A stretch of DNA of 64,000 bases. Origin: Kappaphycus alvarezii (taxonomy: Eukaryota; Rhodophyta; Florideophyceae; Gigartinales; Solieriaceae). Location of the stretch: contig NADL03000519.1 in NCBI GenBank assembly GCA_002205965.3, forward strand, positions 372,001-436,000. Reading direction: 5' to 3'. A model generated the notes under the pieces. The model was not told the DNA's origin, ran no database searches, and worked only from the letters and a program-made list of their open reading frames with translations. This document shows positions 1 to 12,160 of the stretch, one piece after another. Position numbers and translations under genes: made by a program. The number at the start of each line of letters is the position of its first letter. Position 1 is the first letter of the stretch.

Positions 1-2011
1 GATATTTGGGAAAAGTGACTGGTTTTCCTGCATCCAATGATACTTGTTCATGTATTTTGTGAACTTCTCAGAACGATAAACCCGAAGCTCAGCCTTCATC
101 GAATTAAGCAGGACTTCGTCATCGTTTTCAGCTTGAGTAGTGACGAAACAATCTTCAATATCTTCAGATCCGTTAGAAACTGCATCACTTATTGCTTCTT
201 CGTCCTCGTTTCTTGAGGCCTCTTTTTCAGGTGCACAGCTTTTCTGTACGCTTACCAACAAAGGGATAATCACAGTGTCATCGTATTCCTTCGCAATTGT
301 CCTGGCTCCCAAAAGATCTCCCTGGTGCAAACGCATAAGGGTTGACTTCATATCCTTGAATTCAGGATCTAGAACAACAGAAATGTAGTGGTGAACGTAA
401 CAGCCATCTAATCCATGAACTTCCATGAACGGGGTTGAGGATATCCTGAAATGCTTCTAAAACAGCAGATGCCATTTTTGCTCTGACCATATCAAGTTGC
501 GCGTCAAAATCGTCCGGGTCGACAGGTGTGATTGTAGGGCATTTCCGTTTGAACATTAGGAAAACCCTCACAATGTGTGAAACAGCTTCACTAACTGTCC
601 ATGTCTTTCTCTTATATTGCAAGCAAGAAAAAACAAGCTGCTCCAAGGTCTCTACTATCCGTTGAACCACATCCCAGGCGTCTTGAGTGGGAACCCTATT
701 GCGATAATTTCTATCCGCTTGAACTCCAAAACACTTCTCAACAACCTGCCTGTACTTAAGCATCATCCTAAATATAACTTAAGCATCATCCGAAACATAA
801 CCAATTCGCTTACAAATCTGGTCTTGACTGGGGTTGGAATTAGTCGTGGGATGAACCCGAGATCCTTGCATGCATCAAGCCACTCCTTTCGTCCCTTCGC
901 TGATTTCTTAGTCCAGGTTATACATTTCTGTAGAACGGCTCTATCTTTCGCGAAGTCAATAAGTGGCAGTCAATCAGTAACCTTCTTGGATAGAGCAGAG
1001 TTGCAGGCACCTGAAATGATGTGTGCAAAACAAACCCGCTAAAGCAGTTTCCGATCTCACCATGTTGAAACGACGTTGCATTTCGAATAATCTTGGCACA
1101 AGATCTCAGATTGGATCCCCCATCTTTGACGCAAGCAATGATTTTGTTCCGAACCTCAAAATTATCAAACTGTTCGACCAACAGCTCATAAAGAGTTTCC
1201 CCACTGGTATTGTCACATTGTATCATTGCCGAGTGTACCCGAACCTGCTTGAAATCATTGTCCAAGCCATGTGCTATAAGGTCAAAGATATCTTCGCACC
1301 CCGACTCATCCAAAAATCGAATGAGATACTCACAGGAAGGAGATTCGATAAACGTGGCTCAACTTTCTCATCAGTGAAACGTTTGGTAAACAAAGGGATC
1401 TGCTTATGAGCAAATGTTTTCCTGTCGGGAAGAGATACACGAGGGTTCAAAGAATGTACAAAACGACGATAGTCATTGTTTTCGACAAAAGAAAATGGCA
1501 AGCCAGCCTTGGCGACCATCAAAATGAGATTCTTATGGATTTCTTTAGCGACTTCGGATGATGCATTGTACTTTTGATGTGTATCAAATAAAGTTTGGAC
1601 AGTCTTCGGCTCCTTCTTTGGCGGTTCGTTACTCCCTTCCGTCTTCGCGAACAAAGAGAAGACATCTTTGTGATGGTCTCTGAGATGTCTTCGAAATGAA
1701 TGTGTGCCGCTGGAGCCCTGAAATTGGAGCACTCCCTTTCGATCTTGTTTGTTTTTGGATGAGGATTGTAAAGAAATCGGTACCAAAACAACGCATCCGT
1801 AGTTCTTTTCATCGATGTTCTTGAAAAAACCCCAGAAAACTGCTTTCTTTCCATTCTTCTTGTTTTCGGAGAGAGTTTGCTTGGCTTTCTGTAAGATCTC
1901 ATGGATCTCCACCTGCAGATCTGGTTCTTCTGATGCATTGGAGTCCGGCACTACCATTTCTTGGCTAGTTGTGGAGTTGGAGATGGAAGAAATTTGCGTT
2001 GGGGGATCCAT
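1..2011 (-). pseudogene. hAT-family transposase, broken, 3' end outside window
   Basis: Would encode a cut-and-paste DNA transposase acting in the nucleus. The first frame (1274-2011) has a BED-type zinc-finger region (W60, C73, H109, H113/114) and then the hAT motif LPFSFVENNDYRRFVHSLNP at about residues 171-190. DFWMSRG follows near residue 232. The next frame (918-1313) resumes with CEDIFDLI, and KIIACVKDGGSNLR fits the second catalytic block. CFAHIISGACNSALSK and IPTPVKTRF are read from other frames around 1030 and 800. Near position 1 the frame is approaching the hATC dimerisation region (ELRVYRSEKF, then W..NQSLFP). There are single-base frame breaks near 1300 and 1035, an in-frame TGA near 975, and a 23-base shift at 754-791. 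The second Cys of the BED finger is also absent (CVVL where CxxC is expected). Introns could explain one break but not all. The family call is firm and the copy is clearly dead. Confidence 0.85.
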
Positions 2012-2935
2012 GTGGGTCTGGGTCTTTGGTACAGAATTGGTACATGTGCATGTAAAATTTTGTACGGTACATGTATGGGTACGTTACAAGTTGCTTGCTT
2101 GATTTGCGCAGGTCACTGAAACGTTACGGGTATCTTTTTTTAATAGGTTTCCTTGTACAAGAACTGTACCGACTTTCCAGTTTTTATAAAACTTTTGGGC
2201 AAGTACATGTCCGATATACCTGTCCTTGTACTTGATTTTGTACGGCGACACGACACGTTTGCCCCAACCCTGGTATCTACGCTCCGGTACAAATTTACTG
2301 GGTACCAACATACATATAAAACACAGTAAATAAATCTCCCTTTTTCTCCTCTATGAAAAATTGTAGGTGCAGTGATTACACATTTTGAACACAATTATAG
2401 TGCATGGTAATGCTAGTGCCACTGGGTTATAGTGCCCTAGCAGGCAATTGAAGGGCTCCCCTGTCGCCAGTACCTCCTGGTCGCCAGTGCACTCTGGTCG
2501 GCAGTACCCCTTGATCACCACTGCCCCTTGTACAGTGCAGTACAGTACTGGCAACGCTTCGGCTTTGACACTGCATCCTGCTATTCAGTAGCTAGGGCCA
2601 CTGTCAGAGCCTTCGGCCCAACTACAAACCCCTTCCTAGGACCCGTAATTACACTCCCCCAGCCACGACCCGGCCCACACCGATGGCCCACCACCCGGTT
2701 GGCTCTTAGCTAGCAATATACTCAGATCCTGCAGCGAACAGCCGTTATACTGATGCTATTAAGTTAGTACTGTTCACCTCCCATGACAAGTGCCCCTACC
2801 AGTGGCAATATTTTTTACACAATTTTAGTTACTGGCAATTGCCAAATTTAAAATTACAGTATATTGTCCCTACAATGCAATTGCCAAATAGTCCTAGCCA
2901 TCACTCGTCCTTGTGTACCAGAATGTCGATGGGAT
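2012..2935. other. Intergenic; GTAC-rich sequence upstream of the hAT pseudogene
   Basis: No reading frame of interest. The first 300 bases contain many GTAC and TACATGTA palindromes. Bases 2400-2560 repeat short GTGC, CAGTAC and CGCCAGT motifs. No terminal inverted repeat of the hAT element could be fixed here. Confidence 0.4.
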
Positions 2936-3380
2936 TGTTAAAATGAAAATTTGGGCATGCTGCGCTGGCTGCGCTGGCACTCTGCGCTGGCTGGGCTTGC
3001 ATGTTGCCATAGACGAGCTGGCATGATGCGCTGGCTGTGCTGTCACTGTAATTACAAATTTATTTTCAATTATTTTTAGAGAGATGCTTTGCACTGTACT
3101 GTAGCAGTGCTAATAGGACACATAGGTAGTTATATGTGCTAGGAATTGTGAGGGTTGAAAACTCTAGGCTGTTTGCATGAAATAATAGGAGTACTTGGGA
3201 GGCAGCAAGCCCTAATGGGACGCTCGCCAAACTAAGTCGCACAAAACACAGAGTGTAAAGGGAGTTGGCAGACAGGCCTGCCGTAGCACTTTCCACAGCC
3301 TTAACGTCTATCGTAGCACTTTTGTCCCCTTCAATGACTTTCAGCTCGGGTAGTTAATGGTTTTCTTTTCCTTTAGCGCC
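2936..3380 (+). repeat. Degenerate solo LTR, Ty3/gypsy family of 54148-59967
   Basis: Colinear with the intact LTR at 54148-54781. It starts near TGTTAAAATGAAAAT, followed by degenerate units of the GCATGCTGCGCTGG repeat. Then come AATTACAAATTTATTTTC, AGAGAGATGCTTTGCACTG, GAGGGTTGAAAACTCTA, GGCTGTTTGCATGAAAT and ACTTGGGAGGCAGCA, and finally TCGTAGCACTTTTGTC near 3315. Part of the R/U5 region is missing. No internal element sequence follows, so this is a solo LTR or fragment. Confidence 0.8.
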
Positions 3381-4311
3381 ATTTTAACCCTATCAGGGAA
3401 CCCAGACAGCAGACAAGGAGCATTTTAAGTAACTGCCAACGCTACTGTGCTATTAAATATATCAAATGCCGTAAATGTTGCATTTGATAGGATTGCATAC
3501 ACCAAAGCAAAGGCACAGATCGGATATACCTTTCAACAGTAAAATACGCGAACCTCTCCCCTATCTATCAATTTTCAGATAATGCAACGACTAACCGGGC
3601 TGCGACTGCCATTGTCAGATGGGTAACCTTGATTGCTTCCTAGGACTCTCACTACATACATTAAACAGAACAGGTAGATATGAAATTTGAGTGATTTATA
3701 GCCAAGACATCTGTCACAGTAATGAGCCCCCACGTTTCCACTTCGCCGCTTGTGCATTTGTTCCGATTGCTGAGGCGCAGCAATCAATGTTCTCTCGTCA
3801 GGTAGCGAGACTTGTCCAGAATAGCGCCAGTTGTCTGTTCGCAGTAGTTATGGTTAAATCCTAAGACAACAGCAAGTTAGTTCCAGAACAACTCCTTTCT
3901 GTACCTCCCTTCTCTGAGTATATCAGTCGCTACACAAATAAGGCTGCTTCTCTGTCATCTCTAGCTCAGCCGCACGTACTTCATCATTGCTCCTTCGCAA
4001 TAAAGGCCCCATAAACCCCCCCTGCACCACCGTATTATTCTTCAGCCAATCCGTGACTCCTTGACGTAGCAGTGGAGACAGCAGACCGTGTCTTTCAAAT
4101 ATGAAAACGCGCCATATTTCCCCGTCTGTCAGTCTTTGCAGACTCTAGATAACGGGGGAACAAGGGGAACTTATTAACTGTAACATACAAGCTGGCTGAT
4201 GGTCGGTGAACTTGTACTGTATTGTAGTGTGCATGTAGATGAAGTATAGAGACAGGGGCTAATGGAACTTCACTCTACCAGAATGTGCCGATTGTAGATG
4301 TCTGGACAACT
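3381..4311. other. Intergenic; one copy of the terminal box
   Basis: No convincing gene. Bases 3518-3561 match the recurrent box (GATCGGATATACCTTTCAAC, then AGTAAAATACGCGAACC) found at eight other places in the window and treated here as the 3' end of a LINE-like family. The rest is unassigned. Confidence 0.45.
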
Positions 4312-4902
4312 TTAGGACAGATCGAATATATCCTCCAACAGTAAAGACACCCAAATTTTTCTCTCCTCTAGTGCAGGATGGGCCCAGAGGGTTACATCAA
4401 AATAGGATAGATCGAATATATACTCCAACAGTAAGACACTAAAACCATTCCCCAAATAGTCCGTGACACCGCCTGCTCCCATCGCATTGATATCCAGCGT
4501 CGTCCTGTGTTGGCAGCGTATACGAGGTTCAATGTATGGACGTCGGGCCGCCTTTGCCAGTTCATTTACGAGGAGGGCCACCTCGTTTTTGTGGCTAGAA
4601 CTTCGCTCACAGTGGTAACGACAGTGGAGAAGGTGGTTCCCGTAAGTAACAGACATAGCAAGGAACCCCGAAATTGGACAAAAAGTATCAGGGGCCAATA
4701 AAGGCGCCTGGCAGTGCTTAAAGCAAACGGAGAAATCCATGCTCTTGATATGTGTGTTCAAACTAGGGTATGATGCAGAGTAAAAAACTACTATAGCAGC
4801 GGGGACGAACATACTGGCGCGAAAGGCGCTGGTGCCGGCGTTGCCGAGAGGCAGGGCCTCTTGCACTGACGCGTTAATTGCGTCTATTAACTTCTTTTGC
4901 AA
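4312..4902 (-). pseudogene. Remnant of reverse-transcriptase C-terminal region (nuclease-like domain)
   Basis: A 196-codon open frame. Residues about 66-135 read FCPISGFLAMSVTYGNHLLH, then HCERSSSHKNEVALLVNELAKA and YIEPR. This matches the layout C-P-x-G, (Y)G-(D/N)-H-x-L-x-C, (R)HN, A, EP that follows the RT domain in many LINE-like or RT-derived proteins of algae and oomycetes. That match is from memory of family patterns, not a search. The last 50 codons are translated from two copies of the recurrent terminal box (4320-4368 and 4410-4455), so the ORF runs by chance into a repeat. No RT domain lies upstream, so this is a fragment. An unrelated Cys/His-rich protein cannot be excluded. Confidence 0.45.
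4320..4455 (+). repeat. Two direct copies of the ~45-base terminal box
   Basis: GATCGAATATATCCTCCAAC at 4320 and GATCGAATATATACTCCAAC at 4410 each continue with AGTAA(A)GACAC and a pyrimidine-rich tail. They have the same orientation as the left arm of the 48200-48322 hairpin. Confidence 0.7.
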
Positions 4903-5310
4903 TGGAAGTTTGGAGGATCAGATGTTACCACACGGATATCGGTCCGATGGTCGAGAAAAGAGACGCTTTACGTATTGGAGGCAGCCATATAATCCTCGCT
5001 TTGCGCCGTGTCCTGAAAAGAGGGCTAGAAAACTTATAATACAGCTGATAAAAGGCAGCGTTACATGAAAAAAGTGAAGCAACCGCAATATCCTCCGAAG
5101 AGATGAGATCGATTCTCAGGATCGGTTTATTCTCATCGAGCGATTTGACGGGCAATTGTAACTCCTTCAATATTGTGCTGTTGAGCACTCCACTGGCTAG
5201 AGAGCGGATGCAGTTTGCAAATCAACTGTCGAAATATCCGACTTATTTCCGTGTACAGGAGGGCGGCACGACTTGCAGAAGATAGCACAATTTGCGGAAT
5301 CCAAAGCGGT
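4903..5310. other. Intergenic, nothing recognised
   Basis: Short overlapping frames on both strands with no recognisable motif. It lies between the RT remnant and the minus-strand solo LTR. Confidence 0.4.
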
Positions 5311-6113
5311 TGATAGGGGTAAATCGTTGGAAAAAGAGATATTCAGAACCAACTACCCCAAGAAGGAGGTGCTGCGAGCGAGCAAGTGCTCTTGTGGTAT
5401 ACTTGAAATTACAAAAAGGGTTGGGTAAGGTCAAAAGTTGAGAGGGGTGCAAGTAAGTATAGAAAGGGCAGGGTCTAGTACTGATGCTATGTGATCAGCG
5501 TAGGAAAAATATTTCTATGGTCTAAAGTTGACTCTCAAACTCCTACTACTCTGGACTTCACTTGAAGTTGTCTGCCAACTTGCTTGATCTCCACAAGAGG
5601 AAGCTGTTTACTCAGCATATATATATACTTTTTGGCTAACCCTAAAGTCTTATGCAAACATACTAAGAACCACAAAATGCATCAATGGGATCTTGTGAAC
5701 GAGAAAGACTAACAGCAGATACTATCAGGATAAATATCTATAATTATTTCCTTAATATCTTAGTTCTCTAGATCAGAGCCAAACAGTTCCCTTAAAATAT
5801 CCGTTCCACCCAATCAGTACTCGAATATTACTTCCAGTGGTTCACACGAGCTGAAATATCTAGATCACTGAAAATTTCCTTATTTAGCCTCATGTAAGTT
5901 GCTCCACGGCATCCCCTCTTACCTCCTTATGTACAGTTTCAAACATCTGAAATCTGTGGCACCTGAGTAGTATCTATACCAGTGCAGCACTGCTACTGTA
6001 AAATGCAGAGAATCCCTCCAAATATAATTTAAAACAAATTATGAAATACAGTGCAGCCAGCGCAGCATGCCAACTCAGCAAGCGCAGCATTCCAACTCAG
6101 CCAGCGCAGCATA
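5311..6113 (-). repeat. Diverged solo LTR, Ty3/gypsy family, long subtype
   Basis: Read on the minus strand, it begins near 6113 with three TGCTGCGCTGGC units. It passes through a counterpart of AGAGGGATGCTTTGCACTG and ends at 5311 with TTTACCCCTATCA, like the intact LTR. It also carries GATATTTATCCTGATAGTAT near 5745-5725 and AGGGTTAGCCAAAAAG, which the young LTR lacks but the 23.4 kb and 63.6 kb copies share. No internal sequence is attached on either side. Confidence 0.75.
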
Positions 6114-6393
6114 ATTTTTTTCCGCCGATTCTGGTGACATCAGCGGTGACGAAGTAATTGAAATGAATCCTACGCGTCGTGAATATCAATAAACGGGCAA
6201 ATAAAGGCACCATTGACTGTGCATGTTCCAAGTTATGTTCTGCTATAAACGCCAAGGGACAAGTGAGCGCGTTCAAAACCATCGTGGGAAAAAAGGTTGA
6301 GTTCTTAAATATTTGAAAGATTTGGGCGGCTGTGTACCAGTATATTCCGCCAGATAGCTGATATTCGTACTGATACCTACAGTGTAACCTTCT
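6114..6393. other. Intergenic, nothing recognised
   Basis: No gene, motif or repeat could be assigned. Confidence 0.4.
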
Positions 6394-6621
6394 CTAAAGT
6401 AGCGTCTCAAGAACAGCCATCAGGTTTGCTGCGTTGGACATTACAGCAGTTGCAGCATGCCTTTGAGAGAGCACTACTCGGACCTTTACGTAGGTCTCCA
6501 TCGCCCTCACAGCGACACCCCGGGCAATGTCGGTAAGTAGCGAGTAGGCATCCGGGTGCAAATAATATAGTTCACGCGCTATACTCCTATCGCACAGTAT
6601 GTCAAGGGACTGCAGAACCAA
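6394..6621 (-). pseudogene. LINE-like element remnant: C-terminal HPDA/RHAA domain
   Basis: The frame contains HPDAYSLLTDIARGVAVRAM, then ETYVKVRVVLSQRHAA and AVMSNAANLM before a stop. The same peptide, diverged, is encoded at 53998-54110 (+), 60060-60226 (-) and 62189-62521 (-), and its last residues also at 48396-48437 (-). Conservation at protein level in several scattered copies shows it comes from one mobile coding sequence. The longest copy carries LIPLPISTLGGWHPD in front, which resembles the end of RT-derived proteins (F-x-P-L ... LGGWHPDA ... A-x-R). No upstream RT is present here, so the copy is 5'-truncated. Confidence 0.5.
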
Positions 6622-7087
6622 AGCCCAAAACGTATAAGACGTGTACCGCGAATGGTTGTTGGTAAAACTCTACTGTAAACTCTGCAATCCGAGTTTCCAA
6701 TGCCTAACACAACCAACAGCCGTTGTACTCAAGATTGGCTCCCCCGAGTTGCGACAAGAACAAGTGTTAACTACTGGTCTTATGGCTAGTAATGTTTATC
6801 TTGGAAATTCTATGCTACTCGATACATAAGCCACTCGCGTAAGCTTCAAGATACGAAAGGCATCATATAGACTGTTTTTGGACCTCATTAGGTTTGTTGA
6901 GGGAGCGAAGTGATAGGAGTATTCGCGCCTCAGAACGCAGGAATATAAGATTTCTGAAAGGCTGAAAGATTTTATGGAGAGTGAAGCGCGGAAGGGAGGG
7001 GGACAAAGAGCAAGTTAGATCGTCACTTTTTTGTTCGTCTACCAGATAGTGGTCTATTTTCTCCCGTAGGTTATCTTGCCACACCTG
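6622..7087. other. Intergenic, nothing recognised
   Basis: Short ORFs only, without recognisable motifs. Confidence 0.35.
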
Positions 7088-7525
7088 TAGTGTCTATCCT
7101 TCATAGAGTTGTCCTCATATGAGGCACAATTCGTCCTCATATGGGGACAAACCTCTTTATCATACAAAATGTACAGTAACTAAATTTTTTGGGGGCCTGT
7201 AAGTATTAACTAAGCAGTATAACCTAAATTATAGAATTAATGTAAAAAGGCGATGAGTCGCTTACAACTCTACACCACTCCGGCTAAAGTATTCAACTAA
7301 TAGACAAAATGTGGCGAATTGGCACTAAAATCAAAGGGTTTCAAGTGAAATAAAGTAGTTTGCACTCGTACTCGAGCGAAAATATCCAAAACTTTGTTTT
7401 GATCAGGCTTCACTACTGTTGAAACTATGGGTAGTAGTAAAACGACAGAAAAATGACATTTTTTGCTTAAAGGTATTAGCCGTACACTATGCCCTCATAT
7501 GAGGACAGTGGTCGTATAGACACTA
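7088..7525. mobile_element. 434-bp MITE-like element with TA target duplication
   Basis: TA at 7088-7089 and 7524-7525 flank a 434-base unit. Its ends both read inward as GTGTCTAT, then, after 13 or 9 bases, GTCCTCATATGAGG. The palindrome CCTCATATGAGG thus occurs at both ends, and a third diverged copy (CCTCATATGGGG) lies inside the left end near 7130. It has no coding capacity. TA duplication and short TIRs suggest mobilisation by a Tc1/mariner-type or similar transposase, but the TIR does not identify the family. Confidence 0.7.
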
Positions 7526-9300
7526 ATGAGGTACAAATATCAGAATTTGACTACAGTACAGTGCACCTCAACGAGTTTTTTGAAACTTCTCGAAGTGCCA
7601 CGTGTATGGCTGGAAGGTGGCGGGACAAATAAAGTACTTGTACAGTACACCCGAAACAGTACAAAGCCTATCTGTTACTTCTATCTCTGCCCTCCTTTCG
7701 CTATTACCACGCGCCGAATTTTGCCTATCTTGGGCGGAGTTACTCAAGAGGAAGCACAGCACTAAGTCCATATATTTGCCTCTCCAGGCTACCTCCGCTG
7801 CTATAGCAAGATCGTATAAACAAACATGAACTCAATATGAAATGATTGAGTCTGGTTTACACACTCTTTTCTGAATTTACCAAAAATTTTCAAAAACAAA
7901 AGGCGTTTAACGCACTATTATGAACTATTTTTAAGATTCAATCTATGAGAGAATTCTGTATCATAGTGCAAAACACAAATCACTGAGCAAATACATCGTA
8001 AATCGGCCCTTGTAGACTGCTTTTTCTGACATCTTGCAGCAGCCACAGCTTTGAACTGCATATCTACGACGCGTCTACCAATTTCACAATAATTGCGGTC
8101 TACTTGCTTCCTTGCTTGAGTTACATCCTTCCCAATTTGATACCAACAACGAACTACCTGTCTGCAACGAATAGCGTCCTTGCGACTCAACGGAATGTCC
8201 ATAATGTGATAACTTTCAGCGCCAAACTAAGCTGAAAACGATATCATGCAATTCTTCAGCCCAGTTGAATTGCGTTTCATAATATTTTAATTACTACACA
8301 AACGCCTGAAGCAGTTCACAACGATAATGAGGTCGCTTGAAATACTGAGAATCACTGAAACTTGTCTATGGGAAATTGCAACCCCAGAAGGCTTCTTCTT
8401 TGAATGAATCAGTCTTTAAACCCCGGCGCCTCGCTGATAATACTTTTTAGCGGGCACTACTCAAGATCAGAGGCGTCTTTCCCCTACAGGTCTGTGGTCA
8501 AAAAGAGCCAGCTCTTCTGTCATTTTATTCAAGATCTGGCCTTGAAATGAAGGCATTTCCTGATAAACCCGTAAGCCCGAAAACCCACCTGGGTAATGTG
8601 TGGGGAATACATTTGTAGTTCCGGTTGGAAGAACGGATAACTCCGTTTTGAACCCATGCAACTTGTGAATTGGACTGGAATAGACCTTGCCTACTGCAAA
8701 AGTTTTCGCAAAGCTCATAAATGAGCTGAAATGTAGCCTCGAGTGCATACAGAGCCCTATGGCACTGACAGAAGACTTTTTTGATTGACAAGCGTCTTCA
8801 TGCTTTCCTGCCGAAAGTGATACACCACATAACACCTTAAAGGGTGTCAGAGATCATACTGATAAACTTTGTCATCAATCATTCGAACGTTATGCCATCA
8901 TTACCAAAACCACTTCCCATCATTTGCCATGCTTTGGCGTGCGTTATGGTACTAACCTTCATAAAAAACGTCCTTCACAGAGTGCGGAGATTTTGGATCC
9001 GTAATTTGATTGCAATTTTTTAGGATGAGGGTTCTAAACTCGGCCCAAATGCCGAAGAACTGGACTTGATCTAAATTACTTATTTTGAAAATTGTGGATG
9101 CTCCGCAAGCTTCATTGAATATATCAAAGAAAGGGGCGTCGGAGCCATTTTTTCATCAGAATTTGCAGCAGAACCAGGACGATTAATGGCATTTAGCTCA
9201 TTTATCTGCGAAGTGCGGCGTTAGCAAGGAGGTGAATGCCAAACTGAGCTTGGGCGGTAATGATAGAGTCAAGGGAAACCATGTTGGTGGGAGTAGCGAA
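7526..9300 (-). pseudogene. Unidentified degenerate coding-like sequence
   Basis: Several minus-strand frames in series look protein-like: 8467-8835 (122 codons), 8525-8791 and 7918-8202 (94 codons, starting MDIPLSRKDAIRCRQ). In the upstream direction QVQFFGIWAEFRTLILKNC is readable near 9050. They are separated by stops and frame changes. No domain was recognised. It could be an old transposable-element gene or chance ORFs. Confidence 0.2.
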
Positions 9301-10279
9301 ACGAGAGGAAAATCTTGAGAAAGAAGGATTAGGGCATTGTGCAATTAAGTGATCGTTCCGAAAAAGTTTTCAAGAAACAAATTACCGGATACTTACAAGC
9401 GTGACACCCACGCTGATCTCAATTTGCACTAGTACCCTAAAGATAATACATTTCTAAGCTTTTATGTGAACTGCGAGCACAAAGCCGCCCAGTTTCTTTG
9501 GTAGCCCGCTCTTGTATATCCCTCCACAGTTACCTGCTTCAAACTTTCTTTTCTCCTTCGCTACCTCCACTACCGTCATCGCCAGTAAAAAGTCCATGTT
9601 ATGTTAGTAATATCTTTCCCATAAGTTTTCCATTTCTTTCCGCCACAGAGCGAGCTCAGTTCACCCACCAACGTTCTTGATTTGGCGAAGATCTCAAAAT
9701 ATCAATGGTAAAAACTTTCCTTTGTTTTTGGTTTTGCGTTGCTGGTTTGTGCGCAGTTAAAACTGTATATTTAGGGGAGTCTGCGCTTGGATAAAATTAA
9801 ATATTTTTTGAAGGGAAGGTATGAGGTGCATGGCGTCTTACAAGACCGCACCCCCGAGAATTGGTATAAAGTGATGGTGGATCTTTCCGAGCTCTACAGC
9901 AAGAAACTGTGCGGGAGTTTGTAAAGAATGAAGATGGGGACATATTCTTTATGATATTTACTCCTTGTGTCTATCTCTCTACTTTCTTTTTCTTTTAGGC
10001 GACCACTTTTCATTCCTTCGCATTGATTTCTTTTTCTAAAAATTTCTCTTACGTACAAATAACTTCTTCCTTGAAAGTAATTACTTAATAAGTCTCTGGT
10101 TATTTCATCAACTTCGACTTCAAATGCATTTTATAATGATGAAAATTACTACAAGTGATTCTAGTCACAAATTATCACTTTAAAGGCAGTTCTCACTGAT
10201 GCCCCATGCAAAAACAATTTCCTCCTATTTTGCGATTCAGTAAGCCTGTTTATGTAAGGTTGGTGGCGCTATCTAGACC
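9301..10279. other. Intergenic, nothing recognised
   Basis: AT-rich, with a pyrimidine-rich stretch around 9965-10060. No gene or repeat copy could be supported. Confidence 0.4.
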
Positions 10280-11130
10280 TCCCGGTTGCTGGTGATATTT
10301 TATCTGCGGCCCCATAAAAACAAATCGATAATTTCTACCTCCGTTGATAGTCACCAAGCACGGACTTCGCCATTTCAGCTTCATTTCCAAATCTTACCGC
10401 CGTCTTACTCTTACCGTCATCTTACCCTTACCGTCGTCTTACCCTTACCGTCTTCTTGCTATTACCCTCGGGCCCAACAGATTTATAGCAATAAATACGC
10501 CTTCAAACAAGAAAGCCCCTGAAAAAGCTCATCGCGAGGCATCCAGTGAAAATATAATAAGAAGAAATACTTAAAAAAGGAAAATGGCAAGTCTTTGAAG
10601 TATTAAAGTAATAAGTGACCCCGAAATTGCCTTTGAGATAGAAAAAGCTGAGAATAAAGAAAAAGCCGAAGCCGAAAATTGTCGGATGAGGAGGAGGAGA
10701 TTGAACTCAACCACACGGGAGAAAAAGGAATGAATTGGAAGGAACTCATAGTTTTGGCCATGGATACGAGTGAGAGGATGTAAGATGATGTTTAATTATC
10801 GACGGAACGGTTAGGCAATCGTGAGCTATTTATTGGTTTTTGTTGACACTATATGGGTATTTTTCAGGTCTTGAGGGAATTGCTAGGTTTTGATCTAGAG
10901 ATTGAACTTGTTGAAGAGTATATTTGTTTAGCTTCTGTCGAATACATTATATGAATTATATGCATCAACATGAAGTCTTTGCTTGTATTTCAGGTCCTCT
11001 AAGTAGTTTTGTAGACATTTTAGTTTGGAAAAAAGGCTGTAAAAGCTTAGTAAATTGCTTCCTCCGAGAAATAAAAGCCAAGTTGATACTCAACTTCGAA
11101 CCAAGAATACTTTGATCAGCTCATGTACCT
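10280..11130 (+). repeat. Dispersed repeat B, copy 1
   Basis: It shares two colinear blocks with 46740-47630. One is near the start: CCCCATAAAAACAA, GCACGGACTTC, a TACCCT pyrimidine run, GGCCCAACAGA and AACAAGAAAG. The other is at the end: TTTTGATCTAGAG or its variant, AGTAGTTTTGTAGACATTTTAG, and CAACTTCGAACCAAGAA. The middles differ. Looks like two decayed copies of one element; type unknown. Confidence 0.5.
10389..10455 (+). repeat. Short CTTACCGTCGT tandem repeat
   Basis: Near 10395-10450 the unit TCTTACCCTTACCGTCGTCT occurs about four times with small changes (CGTCTTACTCTTACCGTCAT and similar). This is a local minisatellite inside repeat B. Confidence 0.55.
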
Positions 11131-12160
11131 CTAACCAAATTGAAATATCTTATGCATTTAAACTGGTTACATAAATAGTGATAAATATTCACTTCCACTA
11201 CTTTTTCTTGTCAGGTGGGGTCTGCTGTAGCAATTTAGTCACCTGTACCACTCTCATGTCGTGTATTTTATGGTTCCATTTTTCGTTGACTTCAAATAAA
11301 CCCTGTTAGAGTATTCAAAGATCATCTACGCAGGCAGGCGGCGGGTAACAACCTTTCGCGCCTTGCATCAGTTGGAGGCTAAACGCAAAGCGAGTAACGA
11401 ACTCGCCAAGTTCCTGCGGAGGTGAGGAAACACGACAGGATGCAGCAACGTAAGCGAGGTGTCTGAAAACCTCTGACCCCCGTGGTCCAAGCCATCATAC
11501 ATATAAATTCCGACGGGAATCGGGGGATATCGTGCTGATGGAAGTAGTCACCGTAATAAAGAAGTCTCCCACGACCTTCGATTGCTTCGATAGCACCTGC
11601 TGTACTACTACCAGAGATATTTGGCAGCAAATAGAAGGATGGGTAACCTTAATGTCGACGGCGATATTACTTTAGTGAAGAAAATAGGTAACCGGAATTT
11701 AGATTTACATGAGTAAAGATTTGGACTCCCAATGAAAAGCGGAATTGGGACTCTGGACGTGGGGCGAATTTCCGACGAGAACTGAGATGCCAAAAAATTT
11801 TAGAAGCAGGCGAGAATATTACTAGGGACGTGTAGTTCGCGAATCATACGGTTTCCGTATTTGGAGGTCGATCCATGTTGGTTACTTGGATCCAAGACGG
11901 GCGTTGCGTCGACAGAGCGCCAGGATCAGATTGTACGAGTAGATACAAGGAATAGAGCGCTACAGAAACGGATAGCTGTGGCGACTTTCCAAGCAGGGCA
12001 TGTATGTACCGCAGTGGGGGTGAAATAGCGAAGTGAAAACGGAAGAGGAGGACGTGCGCAATGAGATGAGCCGGGCTAAGTCAGGTGCGGCTGCAGACAA
12101 GAACAACCTGTTACAAACGTAGAAAGTATGAGCTCAGTTATGATCGCAGATTGCAGCCTT
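11131..12160. other. Intergenic, nothing recognised
   Basis: No supported gene, RNA or repeat. Confidence 0.4.

Noticed and set aside
8467..8835. 122-codon minus-strand frame as a real gene
   Set aside because: No motif, an overlapping alternative frame (8525-8791), and stops on both sides; kept only as part of a low-confidence degenerate region.
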